64,000 bases of DNA from Lentinus brumalis. Taxonomy: Eukaryota; Basidiomycota; Agaricomycetes; Polyporales; Polyporaceae. The DNA is taken from contig MARA01000002.1 of NCBI GenBank assembly GCA_001792895.1, positions 744,001 to 808,000 of the forward strand, given 5' to 3'. Below the pieces are notes generated by a model. The model had not been told where the DNA came from and searched no databases. It worked only from the letters and a program-made list of their open reading frames with translations. Shown here piece after piece: positions 44,198 to 56,000 of this stretch. The position numbers and the translations under genes are program-made. Each line of letters opens with the position of its first letter. The first letter of the stretch is position 1.

Positions 44198-44698
44198 GGT
44201 GTAAGGCGCGTTCTGAGCGTAAGATTCGTGAGTCGTGTCGCGGCGTTCCTCCTTCAGGTCTCCCAGGTATATTTTCGTGAATCCAAGCAGATAGTTTTCG
44301 GAGGATGAGGGGAGCAGGCGGGAGGAGGGATGGTGGTCGTGTGCGCGAAACACGCTCCAGCCGAAACTACACAATCCGCCACATTTCTCATTATGGAGGC
44401 TGAGTAAGCAGCCCGATCCGATCTCATGAGACCGAGGCACAGTTTCCCACGCGGTGAGCGATTTGTGCGGCGGCCGGAGCCAATGAGAAGACGCGTACGC
44501 CACAGATGAGGGAATTTGTGAACCTGGGATGACCAAGGTGAGCGCGACTACTACTTATACTCTCCAATAGAGCCCTGGATGTTCCCTGTCTTCCCCGACA
44601 TATCCTCGCTCCCCTGCACACCATGTCACCCAACCTCCCGCCAGACGCCCCGGCCATACGCAGCGGTATATCAGACCGCCGTCGCGCATCCTCGCGTC
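44198..44698. other. Divergent promoter region, VIP1 / CCC2
   Basis: 500 bp between divergent genes. Contains the VIP1 promoter (minus) and CCC2 promoter (plus). Open frames extend in from both genes but carry no conserved residues. No copper-factor or other regulatory site is claimed. Confidence 0.45.
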
Positions 44699-47600
44699 AT
44701 GTCCCCCATCGACTCGACCCCTTCCCCAATGCATGCCGAGTCCAGCGAACTGACGACGACCATCTTTGTCTCCAACCTCCACTGCGGAAGGTGAGCTGCC
44801 TGACCTCTGCCAATCCTCTTCTCGTTTGCTCAACCACACGTCAGTTGCGTGCAGACCATCCAGGATGCCCTCTCTTCGTTGTCTCCGCCCCCTTCCTCGG
44901 TCGACGTATCCATCGTCACTCAGTCAGTAACCGTACAGCATCCTCGAGCTCTGTCTCCGGAGACTCTCAAAGCGACCATTGATGAGGCTGGCTACGATAT
45001 TCTCGCTACTCCGACGATCGAGGGTCCCTCCACTGCTTGTCCTCAGCTGTCATGGCCCGCCCGCGTCTCTCATATAGTCCTCCCAAGGCAGAAGAGGCAC
45101 CTTGACAACTGTGCTCAGTGCCGTGCCGAAAGAGCTGCACTGCCGAACGCATCCGAGGAATCCGCCTACGGTGACACAGTGAGCATTCCATCTTGCTTCC
45201 TCGCATCTGATCCTCCTCTCATACGAATGCCCTGAAGCACCCCATACGCAAATCCATCGAGAAGTATGCGGATGACACGACGAAGCGACCTGGTGGACCC
45301 CATATGCCCTCGGTGCCTCATCGGTTGACGCTCTCGGTCGGCGGCATGACCTGCGCCTCATGCTCGAACGCGATCACTTCGGCAGTTTCTGAGCTCCCGG
45401 GGGTGACGGACGTGAACGTTAACTTGCTTGGTAACTCGGCCACGGTCACCATCTCCGACCCCGACATTGCCCCTTCGGTGGTGTCAGCAATCGAAGACGT
45501 CGGGTACACCGCGGAAGTGATATCCAACGAACCGCTCCGGCCTTCCCAACCGGTGAAGAACGCAACCTCCTCCGGCAGCCAGTTTGACGGCCCTCTACGT
45601 GTCGAGCTGTCGGTCGATGGCATGACGTGCGCCTCTTGTGTTCATACCGTTACCGGCTTGCTCTCGGATATTCCGGGGGTGTCCGAAATAGCCGTGAACC
45701 TCATTGGAAAGTCGGCCACCGCGGTCATACAACGTCGGGACATTGCTCCTCAGCTCAAGGAGGCCATTGATGACGCGGGATACGAGGCAGAAATCATAGC
45801 CATCCATCCCCTTGATGCATCCGACCAGTCAGAAGTGGCTGGTCCTCGAACGGTGTCTCTGCGTGTCAATGGCATGTTTTGTCCGTGAGTGAATTTCTTT
45901 GCAGCCATTCGCCCGCCTGCGTGTACTCAACTACATCACCAGACATTGTCCTCCCAAGGTGATGCAGGCCTTGGAAGCATTGAAGCCTGAAGTCACGGTG
46001 TCAAAGCCAGTCACTTCGCATACGGACCCCATCGTCACCGTTGAATACACACCTTCCCCGCCCGAGCTCACTATTCGCACCATCATCCGAGCAATAGAGA
46101 ACGCCGGAGAAGACCGGCAGTTCACCGTCGCGATTCACCGACCTCCTTCACTCGAGGACCGTGCGCGCCACATGCAACGGCGCGAGCAGCAACACATCCT
46201 TCGACGGCTGCTCTTCTCCATTGCCGCAGCCATCCCTACCTTCATCATCGGGATCGTCTACATGACTCTGGTGCCGTCTGACAATGCGACCCGCATGTGG
46301 TTCATGCAGCCGATGTGGACTGGGAACGTCTCGCGCGCGGAGTGGGCTCTGTTCTTCCTCGCTACGCCCGTAATGTTCTACAGTGCCGGCATGTTCCATA
46401 GGCGGAGCCTTCGGGAGATTTACGCATTGTGGCGGAGGGGAAGCCGGGTTCCTGTATGGAAGCGTTTTATTCGCTTCGGGAGCATGAACCTGCTGGTACG
46501 TACTGTTGATGCATCTGTAGGCCGATGTCCGTTCTTAAACTCCATGTTTTCCCAGGTCTCGACTGGTGTCTCTGTGGCGTACTTTGCGTCCATCGCACTA
46601 CTGGCGCTCGCAACGAGGCAATCAGCCTCACCTTCCGGAGAGGGAGATACGACGACGTACTTCGACTCTGTGGTACTATTGACCATGTTTCTCTTAGCTG
46701 GTACGTCCTTGCATCTTTGAGCAGATCGTGTCGAAAGTGTCTGACTGAATCTACACCAGGTCGCTTCCTCGAAGCGTACAGCAAGGGCCGGACTGCAGAC
46801 GCTATCACCGCGCTCGGCAAACTGCGCCCCACAACCGCTCTCCTGGTCGTCTCCACATCGCCGACAGAACTCTCGCGCGCGACCACGGAGGCTACGGCCG
46901 ACGACGCTCATGACCCTGAGAAGGGCGACGCCGTCAGTGAGGAGCAGAACCTCGCGTCGAAGCCGGGAACGAAGGTCGAGAGGATTGATGCGGAGCTCCT
47001 TGAGGTGGGAGATGTCGTTCGCGTGCTGCATGGCGCAAGTCCCCCTGCGGACGGGACCGTCGTTTCGGGCGAGGGGGGCGCGTTTGATGAGAGCTCATTG
47101 ACTGGGGAGTCGAAGTTGGTGAAGAAGCAGATTGGGGACAAGGTATTCTTGGGCACGATCAACAAGGCTGGGGTCGTTGACGTTCGGGTCGACGAGATTG
47201 GTGGTCAGACAATGTAAGTGACCTTGACACTGCTTGCGATGGAGGTTATACTCACTGTCTGCAGGTTGGACCATGTTGTCAAAGTCGTCCGCGAGGGACA
47301 GTCCCGACGTGCGCCCATTGAACGCATCGTGGACATCGTCACGGGATACTTCGTGCCCATTGTCACACTCCTAGCCCTTATAACCTGGATCGTCTGGTTA
47401 AGCCTGGGTTTCGGCGGGGCGCTCCCACCTGACTATCTAGATATCGAAGTTGGAGGCTGGGGTACGTCTCATCAGTACACTTGTCGTCCGTGTGAAGGGT
47501 CGTTACTGACGGCACACATCCTCCAGCCGTGTGGTCGCTCGAGTTCGCCATCGCCGTGTTCGTCGTCGCGTGTCCCTGCGGTATCGGCCTCGCGGCACCC

Positions 47601-48973
47601 ACCGCGCTGCTCGTGGGCTCCGGTCTCGCAGCCAAGTTCGGCATCCTAGCGCGCGGAGGTGGCGAAGCTTTCCAAGAGGCCGCGCAGCTCGATGTCATCG
47701 TCTTCGACAAGACCGGCACTCTCACCCAGGGCGGCGACCCTAAGGTGACGGACGCCGAAATCATTACGCACAGCTCCTCAGCAGTGCGCCTGTCAAAGGA
47801 GGATATCCTTGGACTAGCGATGGAGATCGAATCCGCAAGCTCACACCCATTGGCGAGTGCAATCCGGGGCTACTGTCAGGACAACCATGCGAAATCGCAT
47901 ACGGGGTCCTCTGTCGACGAGACTCCCGGACGCGGACTCAAGGCATCGTTCGAGTCTTTCAAGTGCATCGCCGTGATCGGTAATGAGGCCTGGATGGAGG
48001 AGCACCATGCCGTGGTCGATGGCAGGCTCTCTGACCTCCTCGAGTTGTGGAAGTCCGAGGGCAAGAGCGTCGTCCTCATGGCCGTCGCCCCTGCCTCCAA
48101 AGCCGACGCTGAGCCCGCGAGCTTCACCGTAGTGGCGGCATTCGCGATCTCCGACCCTATCAGGCCAGAGGCGAAGGAGGTCCTGGCGCGCCTGCAGGCG
48201 CAAGGCCTGGGAACGTGGATGATCTCTGGCGACAATGCGAGGACGGCGAAAGCGGTCGCGTGCATGGTGGGCATCCCCGAGACGAACGTCATCGCTGAGG
48301 TGCTCCCGCACCAGAAGGTGAGTTCACCGTCGCTTCCCTACGTCCGAATCCGCTGTGTGCTAACCTCGTGCTTGCGCAGGCTGAGAAGATCCAGTGGCTG
48401 CAGCAGGTTGGGATGAAGAGGCCCCGGAGGGGATCTCGAGTCTCTTCGTGCGCCGTCGCTTGAACGACCGCTGCATTGTGGCCATGGTCGGCGACGGGAT
48501 CAACGACGCGCCCGCTCTCACTGCCGCGGACGTCGGCATCGCCATTGGGTCCGGGAGCGACGTGGCCATCTCGAGCGCGTCGTTCATCCTGGTGTCCTCG
48601 AACCTCCGCAGCTTGTTGACGCTGACGGACTTGTCGAGGACGGTGTTCAATCGCGTAAAGTTTAACTTCGTGAGTCTCTCTCCCTTTGTCTCTGTGGAGC
48701 CCGGGTAGCTGCTAATCGGATGTTTCTGTAGTTCTGGGCGTCCGTGTATAACTTGATTGCGCTTCCGATTGCCGCGGGTGTTGTGTACCCAGCTGGACAT
48801 GCTAGATTGTCCCCTGTGTGGGCTTCGTTGGCTATGGCTCTCTCGTGAGTACTTCCGCTTTTATACGCGCCGAATGCGTCTGACGCACCTACCACAGATC
48901 TGTGTCCGTAGTTTGCAGTTCTCTCCTGCTTAGACTGTATCGTGAGCCGAAGATTTCCGCCTCCTCTCAGTAG
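44699..48973 (+). CDS. CCC2: Copper-transporting P1B-type ATPase (CCC2 / ATP7 family)
   Basis: Eleven exons (44699-44790, 44845-45178, 45238-45884, 45943-46495, 46556-46700, 46760-47213, 47265-47461, 47527-48317, 48380-48669, 48732-48844, 48898-48973), about 1230 residues. Four N-terminal metal-binding domains: HCGSC (split by intron 1), [16 protein letters not shown] and GMFCPHC (split by intron 3). Then membrane spans, actuator [12 protein letters not shown], the copper-translocating CPC in [20 protein letters not shown], phosphorylation site [21 protein letters not shown] with the P1B-specific HP, and hinge [20 protein letters not shown]. It pumps Cu(I) into the late Golgi to load multicopper oxidases such as the Fet3 ferroxidase and, in wood or litter fungi, laccases. 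The frame slips by one base near 48400: an extra G in CAGG would continue IQWLQQ into [15 protein letters not shown]. The start is the last ATG before domain 1 that leaves an intact N-terminus. Confidence 0.94.
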
Positions 48974-49142
48974 TTACACAGACACTCACTCACACTCACC
49001 TCGTACCATATGCTATACCATAACTGTACTTGTTCGACGTTGACGTTTTGTACCACTTTGACTAATGACCCACGCCTGTATACCGTATTACAACATCATG
49101 TAGAGACGCTACGATACCTGTACTGTGTACACAATGCATATC

Positions 49143-52100
49143 TCAAGCACGCTGCTGCTGCTCCTTCTTCATCTTGTAGTAGTCCGAGAACGACAGGCGG
49201 ATCCCGAGGAAACGGCAGTCGAGATCAGGGTGTGAGGCAAGGCTGAGCACAATCGCCTGTACTCGCTCGGAGAACGACGCGCCGTAGTCCTTGACGCGGT
49301 CCAGGATGCCCGGGAGGGACTCTTGGGTGTATCTGCGGTCTGTGCCCTGCTCAGTCCGGGTGTATACGCCCTGGCCATGGATGAGTCCCGAAGATCATCA
49401 CTGGACAGACCACGAAACTCACTCGCGCCGCATCCTTTTCCGCATCTCGTCTTGCCGATTCGGACAGACAGTAGTTGTACAAGTCATCCTGCCACCGACC
49501 CCGTCAGCACACAATATGGCTCTGACACCCATCCAAGCCACACTCACCGTTGCCTCGCGGAACTGCAAGACCAGGGTGAACACGTCCCGGACCTGGTTGA
49601 GCAGGTTCTCCTCCCTGCCCGCCTTCGGGCTGAGCAGGAGCACCTTCTTGACCATGCGGTCGAGGTACTTGCGGTGGTTCTCAATGAGTGCATCGAGGTC
49701 GCCCTCCTTCTTCTGCACGAAGGTCAACAGGTCCTGCCACGCGCACTCCATGACCTCGAGGTGGCAGTACGCCTGGAGCTGCCGGACGAAGTGAATCATC
49801 TCGGCCATGACGAGGCGGATCTGGTGCCAGTCGTAGTCCAATTCTATTCCGGCGGCGCCGCAAGTGGGTCAGTCAGAAGTCAAAGCAAAGGCAAGGGAAG
49901 GAGGGTCACCCGGTATGCGTAGGAAGGTCTTCGCGCCGCCGGCGATGCGCATCCACGACGTATTGAGGGTGCTCTCGATCCGTTTCACCCTCCATAGATG
50001 ATTGAAGAGCTTGAGGTATTTCACCATGGCTGCTGGGTCGAGCACTGTATCGATGGGCGCATCGACCTTGTACTCGAGCGTAAAGACGTCCCAGCCGATC
50101 TCGCCATGCGAGTACTCGAGCATGCGGGCATCGAGGCGCCGAAGGACGTCTGGCGAGTCGTTCTGTGCGTTCGATGAGCGGAGGGCGGATTCGAGCGTGG
50201 CTGTGAGGTTGTGTCGGTACAGGGCGTTGGCGGGACGTGAGAGGCTTGGTCTGCGTGTAGCTGTCAGTCTGGCTGTCGCGATATCGCCTGCGTTGTCCCT
50301 ATACATACCCTAGCGTATCCATCAGCTGCTCTGTGAAGTCCCCGTATCCGAGCAGGAGGTAGTGCTTGAGTGCAGACAAATGGTCCAGTAGCCGATACTT
50401 GTCGAAGAACACGTCGAAGAGGCGTTGGCTGGCGATCTGGTATGCAGTGTCTATTGACCGCTCCAGGCCGACGATGTCGCTGTACTTCAGCGCTACAAGC
50501 CGCGTAAATCAGCACTGGGCCATGCGATTGCGGAAGAGACTTACTTCCGCCAGTATTGCTCAGCTTCTCCCGAGTCGCAACCCAGTCGCTGTCATGACAG
50601 CTATATCGAATGAAGTTCAAGCTCTTGCCGGTTGAGAAGATCTGTCACACAAAAAGGCGTTAGCACATCAGCTACGGAACGAGAGTAGTCCTTACCTTGC
50701 GACCGAATGTCTCTCCAACGAATGCGGGAAGCATATCCTCCTGGAAGCGGTACTTTTGTTCCCAGAGTTGCAGTCCGCCAGCACGCTCCTCCGATATATC
50801 TCCAAAATCGCCGCCGCCAAAGCCGCCATCGCTGGCAAGCTGACCAACTCCCTGCACTGAGGGCTGCATGTACTGCAGATGTGCGAGTTCCGGGTCGACG
50901 GCGACGAAAAACTCCGAGAAGGGGTCATATAGCTCGCCGGAGAATAACCACTTATGTAGCGTCGCGAAGAAAGGTTTTGATACCTGCGGGACAGGGGTCA
51001 GCGCGAAGTAACGGCGGGCCGGAGAGGCGACTGGTACCTCCTCGAGCAGCTGGTTGGTGAACTTGCGGATGAAGGGGTCACCGTTCTCGGCATAGCCGTG
51101 GATGAGGTTGACCAGTGCGCCGCCATGTGCGTCTGGCACCATATCCGTCAGCATCATGGGCCGAAAGGAAGGATAATGGTGGTACCGACCTCTGGCCCCT
51201 TCCACACAGACACTCATCATGCGCATGCGCAGTCTCCAGTCCTCGATCCACACGTCCAGGCGCTTGAGCGTCAGACCCGTCTCCTCCTCGCGCCCGCGCT
51301 CTTCATCAACGCCGTTCGCTTCCACCTTAGTCTGGGACACTATAGACATCTGCGACTCGAGGACTGCAATGAGTCTGTAGTACTCGGTGAGCTGCGTCTG
51401 CAGATGGTGGCAGAGGCTCTGCTCGATCATGCCTACCCCGACCTTCCCTTCTCGCTCGCGCACGAACGAGTCGACGCGCTGGTATAGGTGGCCCACTTCT
51501 GCTAGACGGTGGATCAGTGCTCGTGTGGGAGCAGGGATGTAGTATCTCTGCGCAAAGTCGGTCAAGCGGCATTATGAGCTATCTGACGGACGCTTACTGG
51601 GTCCTCGGCGAAAATGAGCTCCTTGTTCTGCTCGGCATCCTTGGTTACGGAAAACTGCACGTACTTGCCCGAGATGCCCTGCAGGAGGTACAAGGTGTCG
51701 CGCAAGATAAGGTGCTCTGGTATGTGTGGTTGACCTGTGCCATCGTCAGAAGTTAAGAGTCATCTTTTCTCATGATGCGATCTACAAACCCATCTGGAGA
51801 CGGTATTCCCTGAGGATCTCAGCCTTCGACTTGCCCTTCGGACCCCGAGGAGGTGGCCGACCATCTACAGGCGAAGACGCCTTGGATGTTAGCCTAGATG
51901 ATGGTCGGGTAGGAGGCGGCGGTGCGAGAGAGGGGAGGAAAGAGGTAGCAAGGGGTGTCGGCGCTGGGGTAGAGGCGAGGGAATGCAGGAATTGTAGAGA
52001 CGCATGTTTCCTGTTCAACACAGGCTAGATTCTCGCTGAGTATCAAGTCAACATATATGTGTCACTTGACATACCTGTTTCGATGAGAATATGTGAGCAT

Positions 52101-52491
52101 CAGATGTGTCAGGTATGTAGTTGCACCGACCTGTTCCAACAGCCTCGATAGCAAGTTGGTGAAGCGGAGGGTACTAGAACCAGTCGGTGATGTCTGCAAG
52201 ACTAAATGTTTTTTAATCGAACTGTAGCACGAGACATAAGCGAATCACTGACTATGTCGCTTGATGAGATCCGCCAGGTGCCCAATGTCTTTCTCAACAG
52301 AATGGCCTATGTGGCTACGGGCAAAAGTAAGCGATGAACGCGTTTGGGACGCGACTGCCCGCTCCTGGGGTATACCTGCTCAAGATCTCTTCGCAATGTG
52401 CTACGAGCTGCCGTTTCAGCAATTCATCTTGCCGAGCCCTAGGTACTAGAGAGTATACGAGAGACTCAAGCTCGAGGGTGGCAGCAGACAT
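49143..52491 (-). CDS. SPC98: Gamma-tubulin complex component GCP3 (SPC98 / Alp6)
   Basis: Minus-strand gene with about 15 exons. ATG 52491 opens MSAATLELESLVYSLVPRA; splicing leads through LKRQLVAHCEEILSS, GHLADLIKRH, RFTNLLSRLLEQ joined to PVLNRKHASLQFLHSLAS, matching the GCP3-specific N-terminal region. GRIP1 follows: IPEHLILRDTLYLLQGISGK, LIFAEDP joined to RYYIPAPTRALIHRLAEVG, LTEYYRLIAVLESQ, LHKWLFSGELYDPFSEFFV. GRIP2: YSDIVGLERSIDTAYQIASQ, LLDHLSALKHYLLLGYGDFT, WDVFTLEYKVDAPIDTVL, KRIESTLNTSW and the final FLGIRLSFSDYYK. The N-terminal module and the KYRLLDHLSALKHYLLLG form favour GCP3 over GCP2. It caps minus ends and nucleates microtubules at the spindle pole body with GCP2 and gamma-tubulin. 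The stop lies at 49143-49145. No frame damage was noticed. Confidence 0.88.
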
Positions 52492-53086
52492 GGTTGATCA
52501 TGGTCAAGCCTGTCAGACGCGACGCGACGCGCGACTACAGCCACTCACGCGTTCACTGCTCAATCGGGCCTCTTCATGTGCAACTCAGCATTTCTCGCGC
52601 TCGAAGATGCCTTCCCAGAAGGCCAAGCGTAGAGATAGATAGCGGGTTTATGGACGTACGTACGCTGTAGCTACGAACCGTCCTCAGGCACGAAGCGCTC
52701 GAACCACAGTTACTTATTGTCGATCACGTCCTCCAGACAAGATAATACGACAAGTGTGACGTGCACACGACTGGCTGTATCTTTGATGAGACTATGTTAC
52801 TTGCGGGCTATGACGGTCGTGGCAGAGTGAAAGGCTGCCGATGGCGGAGGCGGCGGGAGAGAGCAGAGTTCCCGAAGCGGTCGTCATCGCGCGCACGTCC
52901 CGACTGCTGCAATCAAGCTTGCCCTCCGCCCCGAGTGACTCTTGCTCGAGCTTGCTCACTCGTCCGCACGGCTGCTTATTTCCTCACACCTGTCTGCAGA
53001 ACGCACACTCTCCTTCGTAACCACTCCATTTTGCCTGGGCAAATTGCCCAGGAACCTTCACGACCCTCACGACCTCTAATACGACC
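52492..53086. other. Divergent promoter region, GCP3 / IQGAP
   Basis: About 595 bp between divergent genes. Holds both promoters. CT-rich tract before 53087 (CTCACGACCTCTAATACGACC) fits an IQGAP 5' UTR. No repeat or RNA gene seen. Confidence 0.45.
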
Positions 53087-56000
53087 ATGGAGCGATCCGA
53101 TTCAACATCATCGAATGGTTCGGCTAGGTTAAGACACAACTCTGCCCTTGAGTCTGGCCAGTTTGCCTACCAGAAGGCCCTGTTGGAACGCACCTCATCT
53201 CGGACTGGGACGCTCTCTCGGGCTAGCTCGCGGGCCCGCGATACTCTCCTGACCACACCCACCGGAAACTCGGGGTCTTCATCAGCCACTCCCAATGCTA
53301 CCCGGAGATGGACACCGTCACATCGCGTCGGTGGCAGCCTCGATATCAGTGCCGTCCGGGGCAAGTGGGAGGAGCGTTCACGAGCAGCTGAAGGTGTGGA
53401 CAGTCCGACTCGTCCATCCGCATTAGACCGCACGCGATCGGAGGCACCGACCCCCTTGCCCGTCCGACCGTCCCTCGAGACTCCTGTGCGGGCAAGGTCC
53501 ATTGACAGATTTGCGTTTCCGCCCGCATCTCCTGCGCGGAGCGAGACAGGACCCTCGGATTATTCCCCGTCGCCCCCGTCCAAGCGGTACCCGTTACCTG
53601 CCCCAATCATTGCATCGCCGTTGTCACCCAATACAACTGGTGTGTCGGTCGTGGTCCCAGACTCTCCGACGAACGGTTTCTCGACTCCGGAGCCTCAGCG
53701 CATCCACCTCCCCGTCTCTACTCCCCTCGCATCATCTTCCGTCGCAGCTGTGAGGAACTTGAGTTCGTACACACAGACAGCTGATACTTCAAGCTACACG
53801 CCATCATCAGTGCGCCTCCGCCGCTCCAATACTCTAGAGAGTATCAACCCGAACTCTACTGGCTCGTCCGTGTCGTCCGAGAACTCGGTGCGTTCCGTAA
53901 CAACGAACCAGACCACCGTTCCAAACTCCCCGGAGTCGTCGACAACGGCGCTCAGACGGAGACCCACGTCCTTATACGGTGACAGAGATGTCGCATTGCC
54001 GTCACCAGAGCCCACCACGCGTCGCCCTCTATCAAGTATGGGGATGGCGCGGACCAGATCGAGTTCAACAGATAAACCACCGGGATCGACCAGCGTCCCT
54101 CCTTCTCCTTCTCCAGCGTCCCCTTCCAATCCTATGTTCCCCTCCCAGTACCGCAGTTCATATCTCATGAAGAAACGCGGAATTGATCACCTCGGAACCG
54201 GAACGTCTGTCCGTCGTTTAGAACGTATCGCGAGCGGCGATGCTCCTGACGACTGGCCCGGGACCGCCGTTCCAATGGATGAGCCTCCGCCGCCACCACC
54301 ACCCGACAAAGACAGATTCAGTCGCCGGGAAGACCGGTTGGCCCGTACGCGGGATTGGAGACAGCCGTCCCCTGAGCGTCTCTCGCAACCGCTACCCGAA
54401 GTGAAGCTTGAAAGCTTCCCGGAGCCCAGGCCCAGGCCAGAGCTGGTGATTCCAGGTGTTACGAACGCTGATGATGTTGTTGGGGTACCGCGGAGGAAGA
54501 GGCTACTGCGAGATACCATCCCGAGCAACGCACCGCTGCCTTCCTCCCGGTTGACCAGAGGACTGTGGGCCGATGTCCAAAGGCACCTGATTCAAGCGTA
54601 CGAGTACCTTTGTCACGTCGGAGAGGCAAAGGAGTGGATTGAAGGGTGTCTGGGTGAGGAGCTGCCGTTCGGAGTGGTGGAGATGGAGGAGCAGTTGAGG
54701 AATGGCGTTGTCCTGGCCAAACTCGTCCGAGTCTTCATGGGCGAGGGCGCCGTGCGTAAGATTTATGAGGTGTGTTCTAACATGACATGGACAGCGGCAT
54801 TGGTGTTGATAGTCTTCGCAGGCGCCGAAGTTGGACTTTAGGCATTCCGATAACATCAACCACTTCTTTGCCTTCGTTCGCCACGTCGGTCTTCCCGAGG
54901 TACACATGTCTTCCACTTTTGAGAGCGAGAGATGCTGATGCTGGGGCTGCAGGGTTTCATCTTCGAGTTAACGGATCTCTACGAGAAGAAGAACTTCCCG
55001 AAGGTCATCTACTGCATTCACGCCTTGAGGTATGATTCATGTGCGCTCGGTTACGTCAATAGCTAACATGACCGTAGTCACTTGCTCGCTCGGCGTGGGC
55101 TTGCCCGCCGCATTGGCAACCTCGTTGGACAGCTCCAGTTCTCTGACGACCAGTTGCAGAAGACGCAGAGAGGTCTGAAGGAGGCTGGCGTCCCGATGCC
55201 CAACTTTGGCAATGTCGGGCGCGAACTTGCGAAGGAGATCAACGAGGAACCTGAGGAAGAGCCAGAAACTGAGGATGAACGTGAGTCAACTGCTTGAATC
55301 GTTCGTTTGCAAAGATGGCTAATGATGCATGTAGGTCGCGACCGTATGCTACTGGAATGCGAGGACTCCATCGTTGCCTTGCAAGCAGCGGCTCGGGCCT
55401 TCCTTGTCCGCAAAGACCAGGTTACCCAGCGCGCGCGCATGCGGATGGCAGAACGCTATGTCCCGAAGGTGCAAGCAGTCTGTCGTGCAGCGCTCCTACG
55501 GAAGCGATTGCAGGAAGACCGCAAGGAGCGTCGTGACCTCTCACCTTTTGCCATCGCTCTCCAGGCACATGCCCGTGGCCTTCTGGTTCGCAGGCAGTGG
55601 AAGCAACAGCTACGAATGGTCAAGGCAACTGTTCCGTATGTTGTGAAGATCCAGGCGCAGTCCCGTGGGGTGATCGTGAGGCGCAAGTACCAGAAGCTGA
55701 GGTCCGCTATCCAGAGCTGCAAGATCTCCGTGCTCAAGCTTCAGTCCGTCGCCCGTGCGCGGATCGCTCAGCGCAGTCACAAGCAGATCGCGAAGTCCTT
55801 CGCGCAGCCCGTGGTCTTGGACAACATCGTTGCGCTCCAGGCGCAGGCCCGTGGAGCCCTCTTGCGTGCACGCCTCGCTCGTCAAGACGCGAAGCTCGCC
55901 CGCGCCGAGCCCGGGGTGGTCAGTCTTCAGGCCCAAGTTCGGGGCGTTCTTGTCCGCAGACGCGTCCGTACGCAATTGGCGAAGCTCGACGATGTGTCCG

